DNA of 20,043 bases, from contig JAWVZU010000037.1 of the NCBI GenBank assembly GCA_033722075.1, positions 1 through 20,043 of the forward strand. The letters run 5' to 3'. Positions 1 to 7,718 of the stretch are shown here, in pieces. A program made the translations under genes and the position numbers. Below the pieces are notes generated by a model. That model was not told the DNA's origin. It worked only from the letters and a program-made list of their open reading frames with translations, and searched no databases. How positions within the stretch are numbered: position 1 is the first letter of the stretch; each line of letters starts with the position of its first letter. This DNA comes from JAWVZU01 sp033722075 (GTDB lineage Bacteria > Pseudomonadota > Gammaproteobacteria > Xanthomonadales > SZUA-38).

Positions 1-139
1 CCGGGAGGCGGTGGTGCTCGGCGCGTTGGCCGTGGCCGTGCTGGGCATCGGCATCTTCCCCCAGCCACTCACGGAGCTGATGCATGCCTCCGTGGACAAC
101 CTGCTCCAGCATATTTCCCAGTCGAAGATCGGGGCCTGA
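1..139 (+). CDS. nuoM: NADH-quinone oxidoreductase subunit M, C-terminal end (partial)
   Basis: Only the last 45 codons are in the window, read from base 2 and ending in TGA at 137-139. The fragment has a hydrophobic stretch ending in GIFPQPL, then the tail HASVDNLLQHISQSK. That tail is typical of NuoM, a proton-pumping, antiporter-like membrane subunit of respiratory complex I. nuoN follows at once, as in the conserved nuo operon, which supports the call. The 5' part lies outside the window, so nothing can be said about the start or the catalytic lysines. Confidence 0.9.
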   Translation, partial: REAVVLGALAVAVLGIGIFPQPLTELMHASVDNLLQHISQSKIGA

Positions 140-143
140 TGCG

Positions 144-1589
144 ATGACCATGACCTGGGCTGAACTGAGCGTCCTGCTGCCGGAGATGATCGTGGCCACC
201 ATGGCCTCGGTGATCCTGATCCTGGACCTGTACATTCGCGAGCAGCGCCGTGGACTGGTGCACTTTCTCTCGCTGCTCACCCTGCTGTTTGCCGCCATTG
301 CCACCCTGCGCCTGCACGAGGAACAGGCCACCATCCAGGCCGTGTACGCGCTGGAGGGGACCTTCGTGCGGGACCAGATGGGGGACCTGCTGAAGCTGTT
401 CATCTACCTGGTCATGGCCGCGGTGTTCTTCTATGCAAAGCCCTATCTGCGGGCCCGCAGCCTGTTCAAGGCCGAGTTCTACGTGCTGGCGCTGTTCGGC
501 ATGCTGGGCATGATGGTGATGATCTCGGCGGGCAACCTGCTCAGTCTCTACCTCGGGCTGGAACTGCTTGCGCTATCCACCTATGCGCTGGTTGCACTGG
601 ATCGCGACAACCCCGTGGCCGCCGAATCGGCCATGAAGTACTTCGTGCTCGGCGCCCTGGCGTCGGGCATGCTGCTTTACGGGATTTCCATGATCTACGG
701 CCTGACCGGCAGCCTGGACCTGGCCGAGATCGGCCAGGCGATCGTCGGCATGTCCGGCGACAACCTCGTCCTGGCCTTTGGACTGACCTTCATTGTCGTC
801 GGCCTGGCGTTCAAGTTCGGCGCGGTGCCGTTCCACATGTGGATTCCCGACGTTTACGAGGGCTCTCCTACGGCCGTGACCGTATTCATTGCGGGTGCGC
901 CGAAGCTCGCTGCCTTCGCCATGGCGATTCGGCTTCTGGAGGATGGGCTCGGGGGATTGCATGGGCACTGGCAGCAGATGATCGTGTTCCTGACGATCCT
1001 CTCACTGGCGATCGGCAACATCGTGGCCATCGCCCAGACCAACCTCAAGCGCATGTTGGCCTATTCGACCATCTCCCATGTCGGATTCCTGATGCTCGGC
1101 CTGCTGCCGGGCACCAGCGAGGGCTACGAAGCGGCCATGTTCTACGCCATTGTCTATGCGCTGATGACCGTCGGCGCGTTCGGCATGATCGTCCTCCTGT
1201 CGCGAGCCGGTTTCGAGGCCGACAAGCTCGAGGATTTCAAGGGCCTTAACCAGCGCGATCCCTGGTACGCGTTCCTGATGCTCATGTTCATGGCATCCCT
1301 GGCCGGGTTCCCGCCGTTCATCGGCTTCTTCGCCAAGGTGCAGGTTCTCAAGGCGACGTTGCAGGCCGACATGGTGTGGCTCGCCGCCGTCGCCGTGATC
1401 TTTGCGATCATCGGGGCTTTCTACTACCTGCGAGTCATCAAGCTGATGTACATGGACGAGCCGGAGGTCGACACGCCGATCGAGGCGCCGCTGGATCTCA
1501 GGGCGGCGGTCAGCGCCAACGGGCTGGCCCAGCTGGGGCTCGGGCTTTTTCCGGGCCCGCTGATCGCGATCTGCGCAGCCGCGTTCTAG
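144..1589 (+). CDS. nuoN: NADH-quinone oxidoreductase subunit N
   Basis: NuoN is a membrane-arm subunit of complex I; it couples NADH:quinone electron transfer to proton translocation across the inner membrane. The predicted protein has 481 residues, normal for the family, and is almost wholly hydrophobic with about 14 membrane segments. Family hallmarks are visible: ESAMKYFVLGALASG, GLAFKFGAVPFHMWIPDVYEG, and NLKRMLAYSTISHVGF with a conserved membrane lysine. I chose ATG 144, four bases after the nuoM stop, with a GGGG run about 10 bases upstream. ATG 150 is also possible. The open frame reaches back to 84 but would then overlap nuoM. It is the last nuo gene, and the next gene converges on it. 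Confidence 0.96.
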   Translation: MTMTWAELSVLLPEMIVATMASVILILDLYIREQRRGLVHFLSLLTLLFAAIATLRLHEEQATIQAVYALEGTFVRDQMGDLLKLFIYLVMAAVFFYAKPYLRARSLFKAEFYVLALFGMLGMMVMISAGNLLSLYLGLELLALSTYALVALDRDNPVAAESAMKYFVLGALASGMLLYGISMIYGLTGSLDLAEIGQAIVGMSGDNLVLAFGLTFIVVGLAFKFGAVPFHMWIPDVYEGSPTAVTVFIAGAPKLAAFAMAIRLLEDGLGGLHGHWQQMIVFLTILSLAIGNIVAIAQTNLKRMLAYSTISHVGFLMLGLLPGTSEGYEAAMFYAIVYALMTVGAFGMIVLLSRAGFEADKLEDFKGLNQRDPWYAFLMLMFMASLAGFPPFIGFFAKVQVLKATLQADMVWLAAVAVIFAIIGAFYYLRVIKLMYMDEPEVDTPIEAPLDLRAAVSANGLAQLGLGLFPGPLIAICAAAF

Positions 1590-1593
1590 GTCA

Positions 1594-1610
1594 GGTCCGT
1601 CGGTGGACCG
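1594..1610. repeat. Short palindrome at the nuoN/FAD-oxidase convergent junction
   Basis: GGTCC at 1594-1598 and GGACC at 1605-1609 form a small inverted repeat in the 26-bp gap between two convergent stop codons. No T-run follows on either strand, so it is at best a weak terminator. The 17-base unit matches the one at 13075-13091 at 15 positions, which also lies between convergent genes. Confidence 0.45.
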
Positions 1611-1615
1611 GGAGT

Positions 1616-3259
1616 TCAGGGAATCAGCTTTCCGGGGTTTAGCAGGCCGGTGGGATCGAGCGTGTCCTTGACCGAACGCAGGATGCGCAGGCTGCTCGGG
1701 TCCTTCTCCCGGTTCATCCACTCGAGATGATCCTCGCCTACGCCGTGGTGATGGCTGATCGTTCCCCGGTTGGCCATGATGGCATCGCTGGCGGCCCGCT
1801 TGATTGACCACCACTGGTCGATCGGGTCCGTCGGGTCCCGGGGAAAGACATAGGTGAAGTAGAGGCTGGCCCCATCGCGATAGGTGTGGGACACGTGGGT
1901 CATCAGGATGCCCCTGGTCCCCACAGCGCCCCGGATTGCGTCCCGAACCGCTGCGTACAGCTCCGGCAGGTTTTCCCAGGTGGCCGCGGTTTCCAGCGTA
2001 TCGACGCCGACGCCGCGGTCGAGGAGCGGGTCGCGCAGGTAGGGCGCCTCGAACCGGGTCTCGTACCAGGTCTTTCCCGGGCCCGCGCCCAGCGCCTGGC
2101 CGCCGTGCTGGCCCGCGACCCAACGCACGTTTCGGACGGCACGGTCCACGGTGCGGACACCGCCGTGACTCGCCACCAGCATGAGGCACGCTTCCGCGCC
2201 GAAGCCGCGACGACCCAGGTACCATTTGAAAGCCCGCTGGGCGATGGAGGGCGAGCGGTGCAGGGCGGCGAAGCGGCTCTGGAAACGGGTCTCGTCCGCG
2301 TCGGAAAGACGCAGCATGGCCAGCCGCCTGTCGGTCTGGGCGAGTCTGCGTGCACACGCGAGACCGGACTCGAAATCCGGGAACAGATAGGCCCGGAGCG
2401 ACCGGGTTTCCGGACGCGGCCGGATTCGCACGGTGGCACTGGTGATCACTCCCAGCGTACCCTCGGAACCTACGAGCAGGTCTGCCAGCCTTGGTCCGGC
2501 AGCGCTTGCCGGCTCGTGCTCGGTGGTCCAGGAAGCAGACGGCGTGGCGACCCTGGCGCCGACGAACCAATGCCTGGCCGTTCCGTAACCGTTGGACTCC
2601 TGGCCGGCGCCCCGCGCGGCGATCCACCCGCCCAGGGTCGAGAATTCGAAGCTCTGGGGGAAATGGCCCAGCGTCGCGCCCTGGCCGGCCAATGCGTTTT
2701 CCAGCGCGGGCCCGTAGATCCCCGCAGCAAAGGACGCCCGCCCGTTGCCGACATCGATGCCCCGGGTCTGGTCCAGGCGACTCAGGTCCAGGGTGATCAC
2801 GCCGGCCTTGCCGGCGCCCGCGGAAGCGGTAACGCCGCCCACCACGGACGTGCCGCCGCCAAAGGGCACCACCGCCATATCGTGCTCCGCGGCCCAGCCG
2901 AGCAGGCCGCTCACCGCATCAGCGGAATCGGGATAGATGACCGCGTCGGGGGCAGACTCCAATCGGCCGCTGCGGTAGTGGAGCAGGTCGTGATAGCTCT
3001 GCCCGCGGGCATGAAAGACCCGTTCGAACCGATCCGTGCGAACCGCCTCGTCCCCCACGATGTCCGCCAGGGCGCCAAGGCGTCGCTTGCCGATTCGGCT
3101 CGACGGCAGTTCAAGCTGGCTCAGCTCCGGCACGGGTGTCTGCGGAAGCCCCGCTTCAAAGCCCAGCACCTCGGCCAGATAGTCCTGCTCGGCGTTGCTG
3201 AGGTCGCGCCGGTGATCGATTCGGCCCCACCCTTGCCAGCGAAGCTGCCTACGGTCCAC
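1616..3259 (-). CDS. FAD-binding oxidase of the alkylglycerone-phosphate synthase (AGPS) type
   Basis: The family uses FAD to exchange the acyl chain of acyl-DHAP for a fatty alcohol, giving the ether bond of alkyl-DHAP. Related bacterial proteins are often annotated only as FAD-linked oxidases. The 547-residue product opens with the RWQGWG block usual in AGPS-like proteins. It carries the PCMH-type FAD site PFGGGTSVVGG (132-142), GHFPQSFEFSTLGGW (198-212), LLVGSEGTLGVIT (261-273), an HHH triplet (503-505) like the catalytic histidines of AGPS, and the ending DPTGLLNPGKLIP. The start is GTG at 3259, 11 bases inside the upstream lipid kinase gene, so translation is probably coupled. It is last in a three-gene operon. 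A glycolate- or lactate-type dehydrogenase is the main alternative, but HHH and the N-terminal block favour AGPS. Confidence 0.85.
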   Translation of the reverse strand: MDRRQLRWQGWGRIDHRRDLSNAEQDYLAEVLGFEAGLPQTPVPELSQLELPSSRIGKRRLGALADIVGDEAVRTDRFERVFHARGQSYHDLLHYRSGRLESAPDAVIYPDSADAVSGLLGWAAEHDMAVVPFGGGTSVVGGVTASAGAGKAGVITLDLSRLDQTRGIDVGNGRASFAAGIYGPALENALAGQGATLGHFPQSFEFSTLGGWIAARGAGQESNGYGTARHWFVGARVATPSASWTTEHEPASAAGPRLADLLVGSEGTLGVITSATVRIRPRPETRSLRAYLFPDFESGLACARRLAQTDRRLAMLRLSDADETRFQSRFAALHRSPSIAQRAFKWYLGRRGFGAEACLMLVASHGGVRTVDRAVRNVRWVAGQHGGQALGAGPGKTWYETRFEAPYLRDPLLDRGVGVDTLETAATWENLPELYAAVRDAIRGAVGTRGILMTHVSHTYRDGASLYFTYVFPRDPTDPIDQWWSIKRAASDAIMANRGTISHHHGVGEDHLEWMNREKDPSSLRILRSVKDTLDPTGLLNPGKLIP

Positions 3260-4211
3260 GGGTTTCGTCCTCTCGTCCGATCACCAGGTTGATTGCCCCG
3301 GGGAGCACCCGGAATTCGGCGGGAAGCCTGCCCGGGCCCTCGCCATCGATTTCGAGCAGCACCTCCGAGTCATCGATCGGGGCCGCCCGGATGCGGCGGG
3401 ACCTGAAGCGGCTGACTTTTTCGTGCCCGACGTGGCTCCCGTCGTAGATCATCGGCATGGAGCGCACTGCCTCCCAGAAACCGAAGTCGCCCAGGACCAC
3501 GACATCCAGGACCCCGTCGCGGGTCTGCGCATCGGGTGCCACCTGCATGCCGCCGCCGAAGAACGGACCATTCATGATCGCGACCGTGTTGACGGCCACA
3601 CTCTGGTCGATATCGGCATCCTCGGCCTGGAGCGTCACCTGCGCATTACGATATCCGATCAGGCTGCGTACGGCGGCCAGGTGAAAGGCGATGCGGCCCC
3701 CCAGGCGCTTGGTGAGCGTATGCCGGTTCACGTAATCGCACACCCGGCCGGACAGTCCCATTGAGGCACTGTTGGAAAAATACCGCCGCGCCTCACGGCC
3801 TGCATGATCCAGATAGGTGACCAGGCCAATGTCGATCGGGCAAGTACGTCCGCGGCCGAGGATGCGCAGTTGATTGCGCGTCGTAGCGGGAATCGGATGG
3901 CAGCGTCGGAAATCGCCGCCGGTTCCGCTCATGACGACGCCCAGGGCCGCCTCGGGATTCCGGGGATTGCCATCGACGTCGAAAAAGCCGTTGACGACCT
4001 CGCTGACGGTGCCGTCGCCGCCGACCGCGATGATCATCTCGGCGCCCCGGTCCAGGGCTTCCGCCGCCAGCTCGGTGGCATGGTCCTGGCTCTCGGTGTG
4101 CTGGATTTCCACCGAGTCCAACGTGTTCCGGAGTCCGCCGGCCAACTCGTCGAGGACCGATCGGGTCTTGCCCGAGGCGGGATTGATGATGGCGACGGCC
4201 GTGCTGCTCAT
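3249..4211 (-). CDS. Diacylglycerol kinase family lipid kinase (YegS/DagK-like)
   Basis: This soluble lipid kinase of the DAGK catalytic family should transfer phosphate from ATP to a lipid hydroxyl such as diacylglycerol. The 320-residue protein begins with the nucleotide-binding strand AVAIINPASG (5-14). It has the signature VGGDGTVSEVVNG (63-75), with the GGDGT loop at 64-68, and a second loop GTGGDF (96-101) where many relatives have GTxNDF. The NGPFFGGGMQVAP and DGVLDVVVL blocks of the C-terminal beta domain follow. ATG 4211 overlaps the stop of the upstream glpD-like gene as ATGA, and the 3' end overlaps the AGPS-like gene by 11 bases, so all three are surely one operon. The true lipid substrate cannot be read from sequence. 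Confidence 0.88.
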   Translation of the reverse strand: MSSTAVAIINPASGKTRSVLDELAGGLRNTLDSVEIQHTESQDHATELAAEALDRGAEMIIAVGGDGTVSEVVNGFFDVDGNPRNPEAALGVVMSGTGGDFRRCHPIPATTRNQLRILGRGRTCPIDIGLVTYLDHAGREARRYFSNSASMGLSGRVCDYVNRHTLTKRLGGRIAFHLAAVRSLIGYRNAQVTLQAEDADIDQSVAVNTVAIMNGPFFGGGMQVAPDAQTRDGVLDVVVLGDFGFWEAVRSMPMIYDGSHVGHEKVSRFRSRRIRAAPIDDSEVLLEIDGEGPGRLPAEFRVLPGAINLVIGREDETRGP

Positions 4212-5749
4212 GGCACCGCCCCGGCGTAGTGGCTGACGATGTGCGCGATTTCCGCGTCAATGGTTTCCCGGGACCAACCCAGGACCGGGCCCATGGCCTC
4301 GGCCAGCGCTTGCAGCGTGGAATCGGGCACACGGTCGAAGTAGCCGACACCGGTGCGACGAAACAGGACGTCGCTCAGGTGTCTCGCGCCCTCGTATTGG
4401 GCGGCGTAACGGGCCTGGGCGCGGATCAGGGGGCGGCAGGCCTTGAGCAGCTCGGGCGACTCGTCAGCGTTCACCAGGAGCCGGGCGCGGTTGCCGTAGA
4501 GTTTCAGGAGATGGGCAGCCGTGCCCGCTGGAAGGTGCGGCAATGCTTCCGGTACGCTGCCGGGCAGCGGATCGGCGCCGGGCAAGGGCACATGTCGCGA
4601 CGTTCCGCGTACATTGCAACATCGATCGACCGCTTTCTCTGCGAGGCGCCTCGATGTCGTCCATTTCCCGCCCACGGCGGAGAACAGCCCGCGGTCGTGT
4701 TCCAGGATCTCCGAACGGCGGGACGCGCGATAGGTTCCGCCACCGTCTGCGTGTTCGAGCAAAGGTCGCATACCGCCATAAGCATATAAGACATCCGCGC
4801 GACTCAGGGAGATGCCGGGCAGCGCATCGTTGACCCGGTCGAGGAGGGTGTCGACAGACGAGGATTCCACCCGGTAGTCATCGGGGTCACCGTCGAAAGG
4901 CAGGTCGGTCGTCCCGATCAGGCTGTGGCCCTCCCAGGGAATGACGAAAAAATGCCGGCCGGCGTGTTCGATGGCCAGCGCTTCCGGTCCGGCAAGCGCG
5001 CGGGTAACCAGGTGGATTCCGCTGCTGCGCACGAGCTTCAGGCCGAGCTTCCGGCCCGGAAGTTCCAGCTGATCGGCCCAGGGCCCGGTCGCATTGATGA
5101 CCTTGTCGGCAAGCAGATGTCCGTTGCGCCCCGAGTCCCGGTCCAGAAATTCGAGGGCATAGCCCGTCTTGCCGGAGCGCGAAATCGCTTCGGCGCGGCA
5201 ATAGTTCATGACCTGCGCGCCCCGCTCCACGGCGCCCTGGAGAGCCGCCAGGACGAGTCGCTCGGGATAGGCCATCTGCGCGTCGTGGTAGAGCAGGGCG
5301 CCGGCACCGGCAAGCGGCGCAAGCAAGGGTCGGTTCCGCTGGATTTCGGCCGGATCCAGCGCGCGGTCCGGCGGGAGATCGCTGCGGCCACCCAGCCAGC
5401 CATAAAGCGTCAGGCCGAAACGGTAGGTGAGGCGCCGGCGCAGGTTGGCCACGGGAATCAGAAAGGGCAGGGGCCTGACGAGGTGCGGCGCAGCCGAGAG
5501 CCAGTAGCGTCGCTCGGCCAGGCTGGCGCGGACCACGCCGAACTGGCCCTGGCGAAGATAGCGCAGCCCACCGTGGATCAGCCGGGAGTTGGCAAAGGAG
5601 GTGGCACTGCAGAAATCCTCCTTCTCCAGGAGTGCCACGGACAGGCCACGCAGGCTGGCATCCCAGGCGACGAAGGCGCCGGTCGCACCGCCGCCGACGA
5701 TCGCCAGGTCAAAACTTCGCCGGTCCAGCGCGTCGAAACTCGCCCGCAA
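4208..5749 (-). CDS. glpD: FAD-dependent glycerol-3-phosphate dehydrogenase (GlpD family)
   Basis: GlpD oxidises sn-glycerol-3-phosphate to DHAP at the inner membrane and passes electrons to quinone. The N-terminal dinucleotide fold FDLAIVGGGATGAFVA binds FAD. SRLIHGGLRYL, NATGPWADQ, FVIPWEGHSLIGTTD, YGGMRPL and SAVGGKWTTSRRLAE are all GlpD blocks, and a C-terminal domain follows. I chose TTG 5749 because GGGGGAG lies just upstream at 5755-5761, giving 513 residues (E. coli GlpD has 501). GTG 5755 also fits, and the frame opens further to GTG 5791. The gene is first in an operon with a lipid kinase and an AGPS-like enzyme, so its DHAP may serve lipid synthesis as well as glycerol catabolism. 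That role is an inference. Confidence 0.9.
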   Translation of the reverse strand: MRASFDALDRRSFDLAIVGGGATGAFVAWDASLRGLSVALLEKEDFCSATSFANSRLIHGGLRYLRQGQFGVVRASLAERRYWLSAAPHLVRPLPFLIPVANLRRRLTYRFGLTLYGWLGGRSDLPPDRALDPAEIQRNRPLLAPLAGAGALLYHDAQMAYPERLVLAALQGAVERGAQVMNYCRAEAISRSGKTGYALEFLDRDSGRNGHLLADKVINATGPWADQLELPGRKLGLKLVRSSGIHLVTRALAGPEALAIEHAGRHFFVIPWEGHSLIGTTDLPFDGDPDDYRVESSSVDTLLDRVNDALPGISLSRADVLYAYGGMRPLLEHADGGGTYRASRRSEILEHDRGLFSAVGGKWTTSRRLAEKAVDRCCNVRGTSRHVPLPGADPLPGSVPEALPHLPAGTAAHLLKLYGNRARLLVNADESPELLKACRPLIRAQARYAAQYEGARHLSDVLFRRTGVGYFDRVPDSTLQALAEAMGPVLGWSRETIDAEIAHIVSHYAGAVP

Positions 5750-5792
5750 GAACACTCCCCCGATGGGTGGTGGTCGGGGCGATTGTCGCACA

Positions 5793-5823
5793 GGAAACGA
5801 AAACGGGCGCCGAATGGCGCCCG
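5793..5823 (-). terminator. Rho-independent terminator of the ComEA-like gene
   Basis: Bases 5804-5811 and 5816-5823 are a perfect 8-bp GC-rich inverted repeat with a 4-base loop. Read on the minus strand, the stem is followed at once by TTTTCGTTT. It lies about 95 bases after the stop of the ComEA-like gene and just before the glpD-like gene, so it should separate the two minus-strand units. Confidence 0.75.
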
Positions 5824-5918
5824 CTGCGGACTCGTGGAGGGTCGGGCCCTGCCTGGCCCCGGGTCACTTCCCTGTGACGCCCTCCAGCTTGCTCGGCGCG
5901 ATGGCCGATCCCCCTCCG

Positions 5919-6215
5919 CTAGGAGTCTTGGTTGGAGGCGGTCGAACGCGCCTCGCCGTCCAGCAGGATGAAGTCGCGGTTGCGATCGACCGTCTTCAGG
6001 CCGATGCCCTTGACGTTGACCAGCTCATCCACGTGCTGGAACGGCCCATTGGCCTCGCGATAGTCGATGATCGCTTCAGCCTTGGTCATGCCGATGCCGG
6101 TCAGTGCATCGGCCATCTCCTGCGCCGACGCGGTGTTGACGTTGACCGGCTCTCCGGCGAATGCGGCCCCGGCCAGCAGGGCCAGGCTAAGAAACAGCGT
6201 CTTGAAGAATTGCAT
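5919..6215 (-). CDS. Secreted helix-hairpin-helix protein, ComEA family
   Basis: This is a 98-residue protein with a signal peptide (MQFFKTLFLSLALLAGAAFA, probable cut before GEP) and one ComEA-type double helix-hairpin-helix domain. The motif VNVNTASAQEMADALTGIG is followed by KAEAIIDYREANGPF and ELVNVKGIG. Related proteins bind DNA non-specifically in the periplasm during natural transformation, though many short stand-alone copies have no tested role. ATG 6215 is certain in practice: AGGAGGT sits six bases upstream and the signal peptide begins there. The frame opens further upstream, but without a ribosome site. It has its own terminator and is divergent from the peptidase gene. No other competence gene is nearby. 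Confidence 0.88.
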   Translation of the reverse strand: MQFFKTLFLSLALLAGAAFAGEPVNVNTASAQEMADALTGIGMTKAEAIIDYREANGPFQHVDELVNVKGIGLKTVDRNRDFILLDGEARSTASNQDS

Positions 6216-6377
6216 GGGATACCTCCTTGTGTTGGGTTTGAATTGTCGGTTCCATCCGACGGCCTGCATGCTACGCACGGTCGACCGGCTCGCCTAGGGC
6301 ATTTTCCCGTGCCGGGTGTAGGAATTTGCCGACAAATGACGTAGTTTCCTCTGCTCCGGAAAAATGGGTGAAATGCG

Positions 6378-7679
6378 ATGCGACGCCTTCTGGCAGTTCT
6401 CTGCCTAGTGACGATCACGACTGCGGCGGCGGATGAGGCGCACGTCCGCCGGGAGATGATCCAGTTCGTCGATGCCCACATGGCCGAGGCCGAAGCGCTG
6501 CTGGAGCGCTCGGTCAACATCAACAGCGGCACCATGAATTTTTCGGGGATCCGCGCTGTGGCCGAGCTCCTGGAGCCGGAGTTCGTGTCGCTTGGTTTCG
6601 AAGTCAGCTGGTACGACGGCGCGGACTTCGAGCGCGCCGGGCATCTTCTGGCGATGCGGGACGGCAAGGCGGCAGCGCCGAAGGTCCTGTTGATCGGCCA
6701 CCTCGATACGGTCTTCGAGCCGGACAGCCCGTTCCAGGCCTATGAACGACTCGACGCTACCCACGCCAAAGGGCCCGGGACCACCGACATGAAAGGCGGC
6801 AATCTGGTCATGCTGTACGCCCTGCGGGCCCTGGATGCAGCCGGCGTCCTCGATGACCTCAGTGTCCGGGTCGTGCTCACGGGAGATGAAGAACGTCGCG
6901 GACATCCCCTGGATCTCGCCACCCGACCGCTCATCGACGCCGCGGTCTGGGCGGATGTCGCGATCGGATTCGAAGATGGTGACAGCGATCCGAAGACGGC
7001 GGTCACGGCCCGACGCGGCGCATCCGGCTGGTCCCTGGTGGTGACCGGCAAGCCGGCCCATTCCTCGCAGGTCTTCCGCGATGACATCGGTTACGGGGCA
7101 ATCTACGAGCTCGCACGGATCCTCGATCAGTTTCGCACCGCGCTGGAAGGGGAACCGAACCTGACCTTCAATCCGGGACTGATCGTCGGCGGGACCGAGG
7201 CCGAACTGGACCAGGGCACGGCGCGCGGTTCGGCGTTCGGAAAGACCAACGTGATCGCCGAGATCGCCCGGGCGGAGGGCGACATCCGGGCCGTGTCACC
7301 GGAGCAACTGGCGATGGCCCGCGAGCGGATGGAAGCGATCGTCGGCGAGAACCTGGCCCACACGGAGGCCCGGATCGAGTTCGAAGACGGTTATCCGCCG
7401 ATGGCCCCCACGCCCGGAAACCAGCGCCTGCTGGCCCTCTACGACCAGGTCAGCCGCGACCTGGGGTTCGGCCCGGTCCAGGCGGTGGATCCCCGCCGGG
7501 CTGGCGCGGCGGACATCTCCTTCGCGGCCAACCACGTGGAGATGGCCCTGGACGGGATCGGACTGATGGGATCGGGCGGCCACACCCTGGATGAGGTCGC
7601 TGACCTGGAGACCTTTCCCATGCAGATCAAGCGCGCCGCACTGCTGCTCTACCGGCTTGCCCACCCGGCATCGGAGTGA
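6378..7679 (+). CDS. Exported M20 family metallopeptidase (CPG2-like)
   Basis: This is a zinc-dependent exopeptidase of the M20 family, closest in layout to glutamate carboxypeptidase CPG2. Residues 1-18 look like a signal peptide (RR, then a hydrophobic core ending TTAAA), so it probably acts in the periplasm. Metal and catalytic positions are visible: H108 and D110 in GHLDT, D137 in GPGTTDMKGG, E171-E172 in GDEE, E199/D200 in FEDGD, and H402 in GSGGHTLDEV. The dimerisation domain begins near SGWSLVVTGKPAHSSQ. The length of 433 residues is normal. The upstream ribosome site is weak (GGTGAA). It is convergent with the histidine kinase gene. The family is certain; the substrate (C-terminal glutamate or another peptide) is not. 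Confidence 0.9.
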   Translation: MRRLLAVLCLVTITTAAADEAHVRREMIQFVDAHMAEAEALLERSVNINSGTMNFSGIRAVAELLEPEFVSLGFEVSWYDGADFERAGHLLAMRDGKAAAPKVLLIGHLDTVFEPDSPFQAYERLDATHAKGPGTTDMKGGNLVMLYALRALDAAGVLDDLSVRVVLTGDEERRGHPLDLATRPLIDAAVWADVAIGFEDGDSDPKTAVTARRGASGWSLVVTGKPAHSSQVFRDDIGYGAIYELARILDQFRTALEGEPNLTFNPGLIVGGTEAELDQGTARGSAFGKTNVIAEIARAEGDIRAVSPEQLAMARERMEAIVGENLAHTEARIEFEDGYPPMAPTPGNQRLLALYDQVSRDLGFGPVQAVDPRRAGAADISFAANHVEMALDGIGLMGSGGHTLDEVADLETFPMQIKRAALLLYRLAHPASE

Positions 7680-7718
7680 CCGCAGGGGCGCTGCCGGTCA
7701 GAAGCGTCCCCGCTACGC

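Noticed and set aside
1002..2627. 541-codon minus-strand frame across the nuoN/FAD-oxidase junction
   Set aside because: It overlaps two well-supported genes in the wrong frame and shows no recognisable motif.
1886..3292. 468-codon plus-strand frame opposite the AGPS-like gene
   Set aside because: Antisense shadow of a gene with catalytic motifs; no ribosome site or domain.
5863..5878. GTCAC/GTGAC inverted repeat after the ComEA-like gene
   Set aside because: Only 5 bp, and the stronger terminator lies just beyond it.
4925..5971. 348-codon plus-strand frame opposite the glpD-like gene
   Set aside because: Antisense shadow; it also runs through the terminator at 5793-5823.
6216..6377. Promoters in the ComEA-like/peptidase divergent gap
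   Set aside because: TAGCAT and TTGCCG occur, but no -35/-10 pair with proper spacing was found on either strand.
7685..7711. Hairpin GGGGCGCT/AGCGTCCCC between the peptidase and kinase stops
   Set aside because: It needs a bulged base and has no T-run, so it is too weak to list as a terminator.
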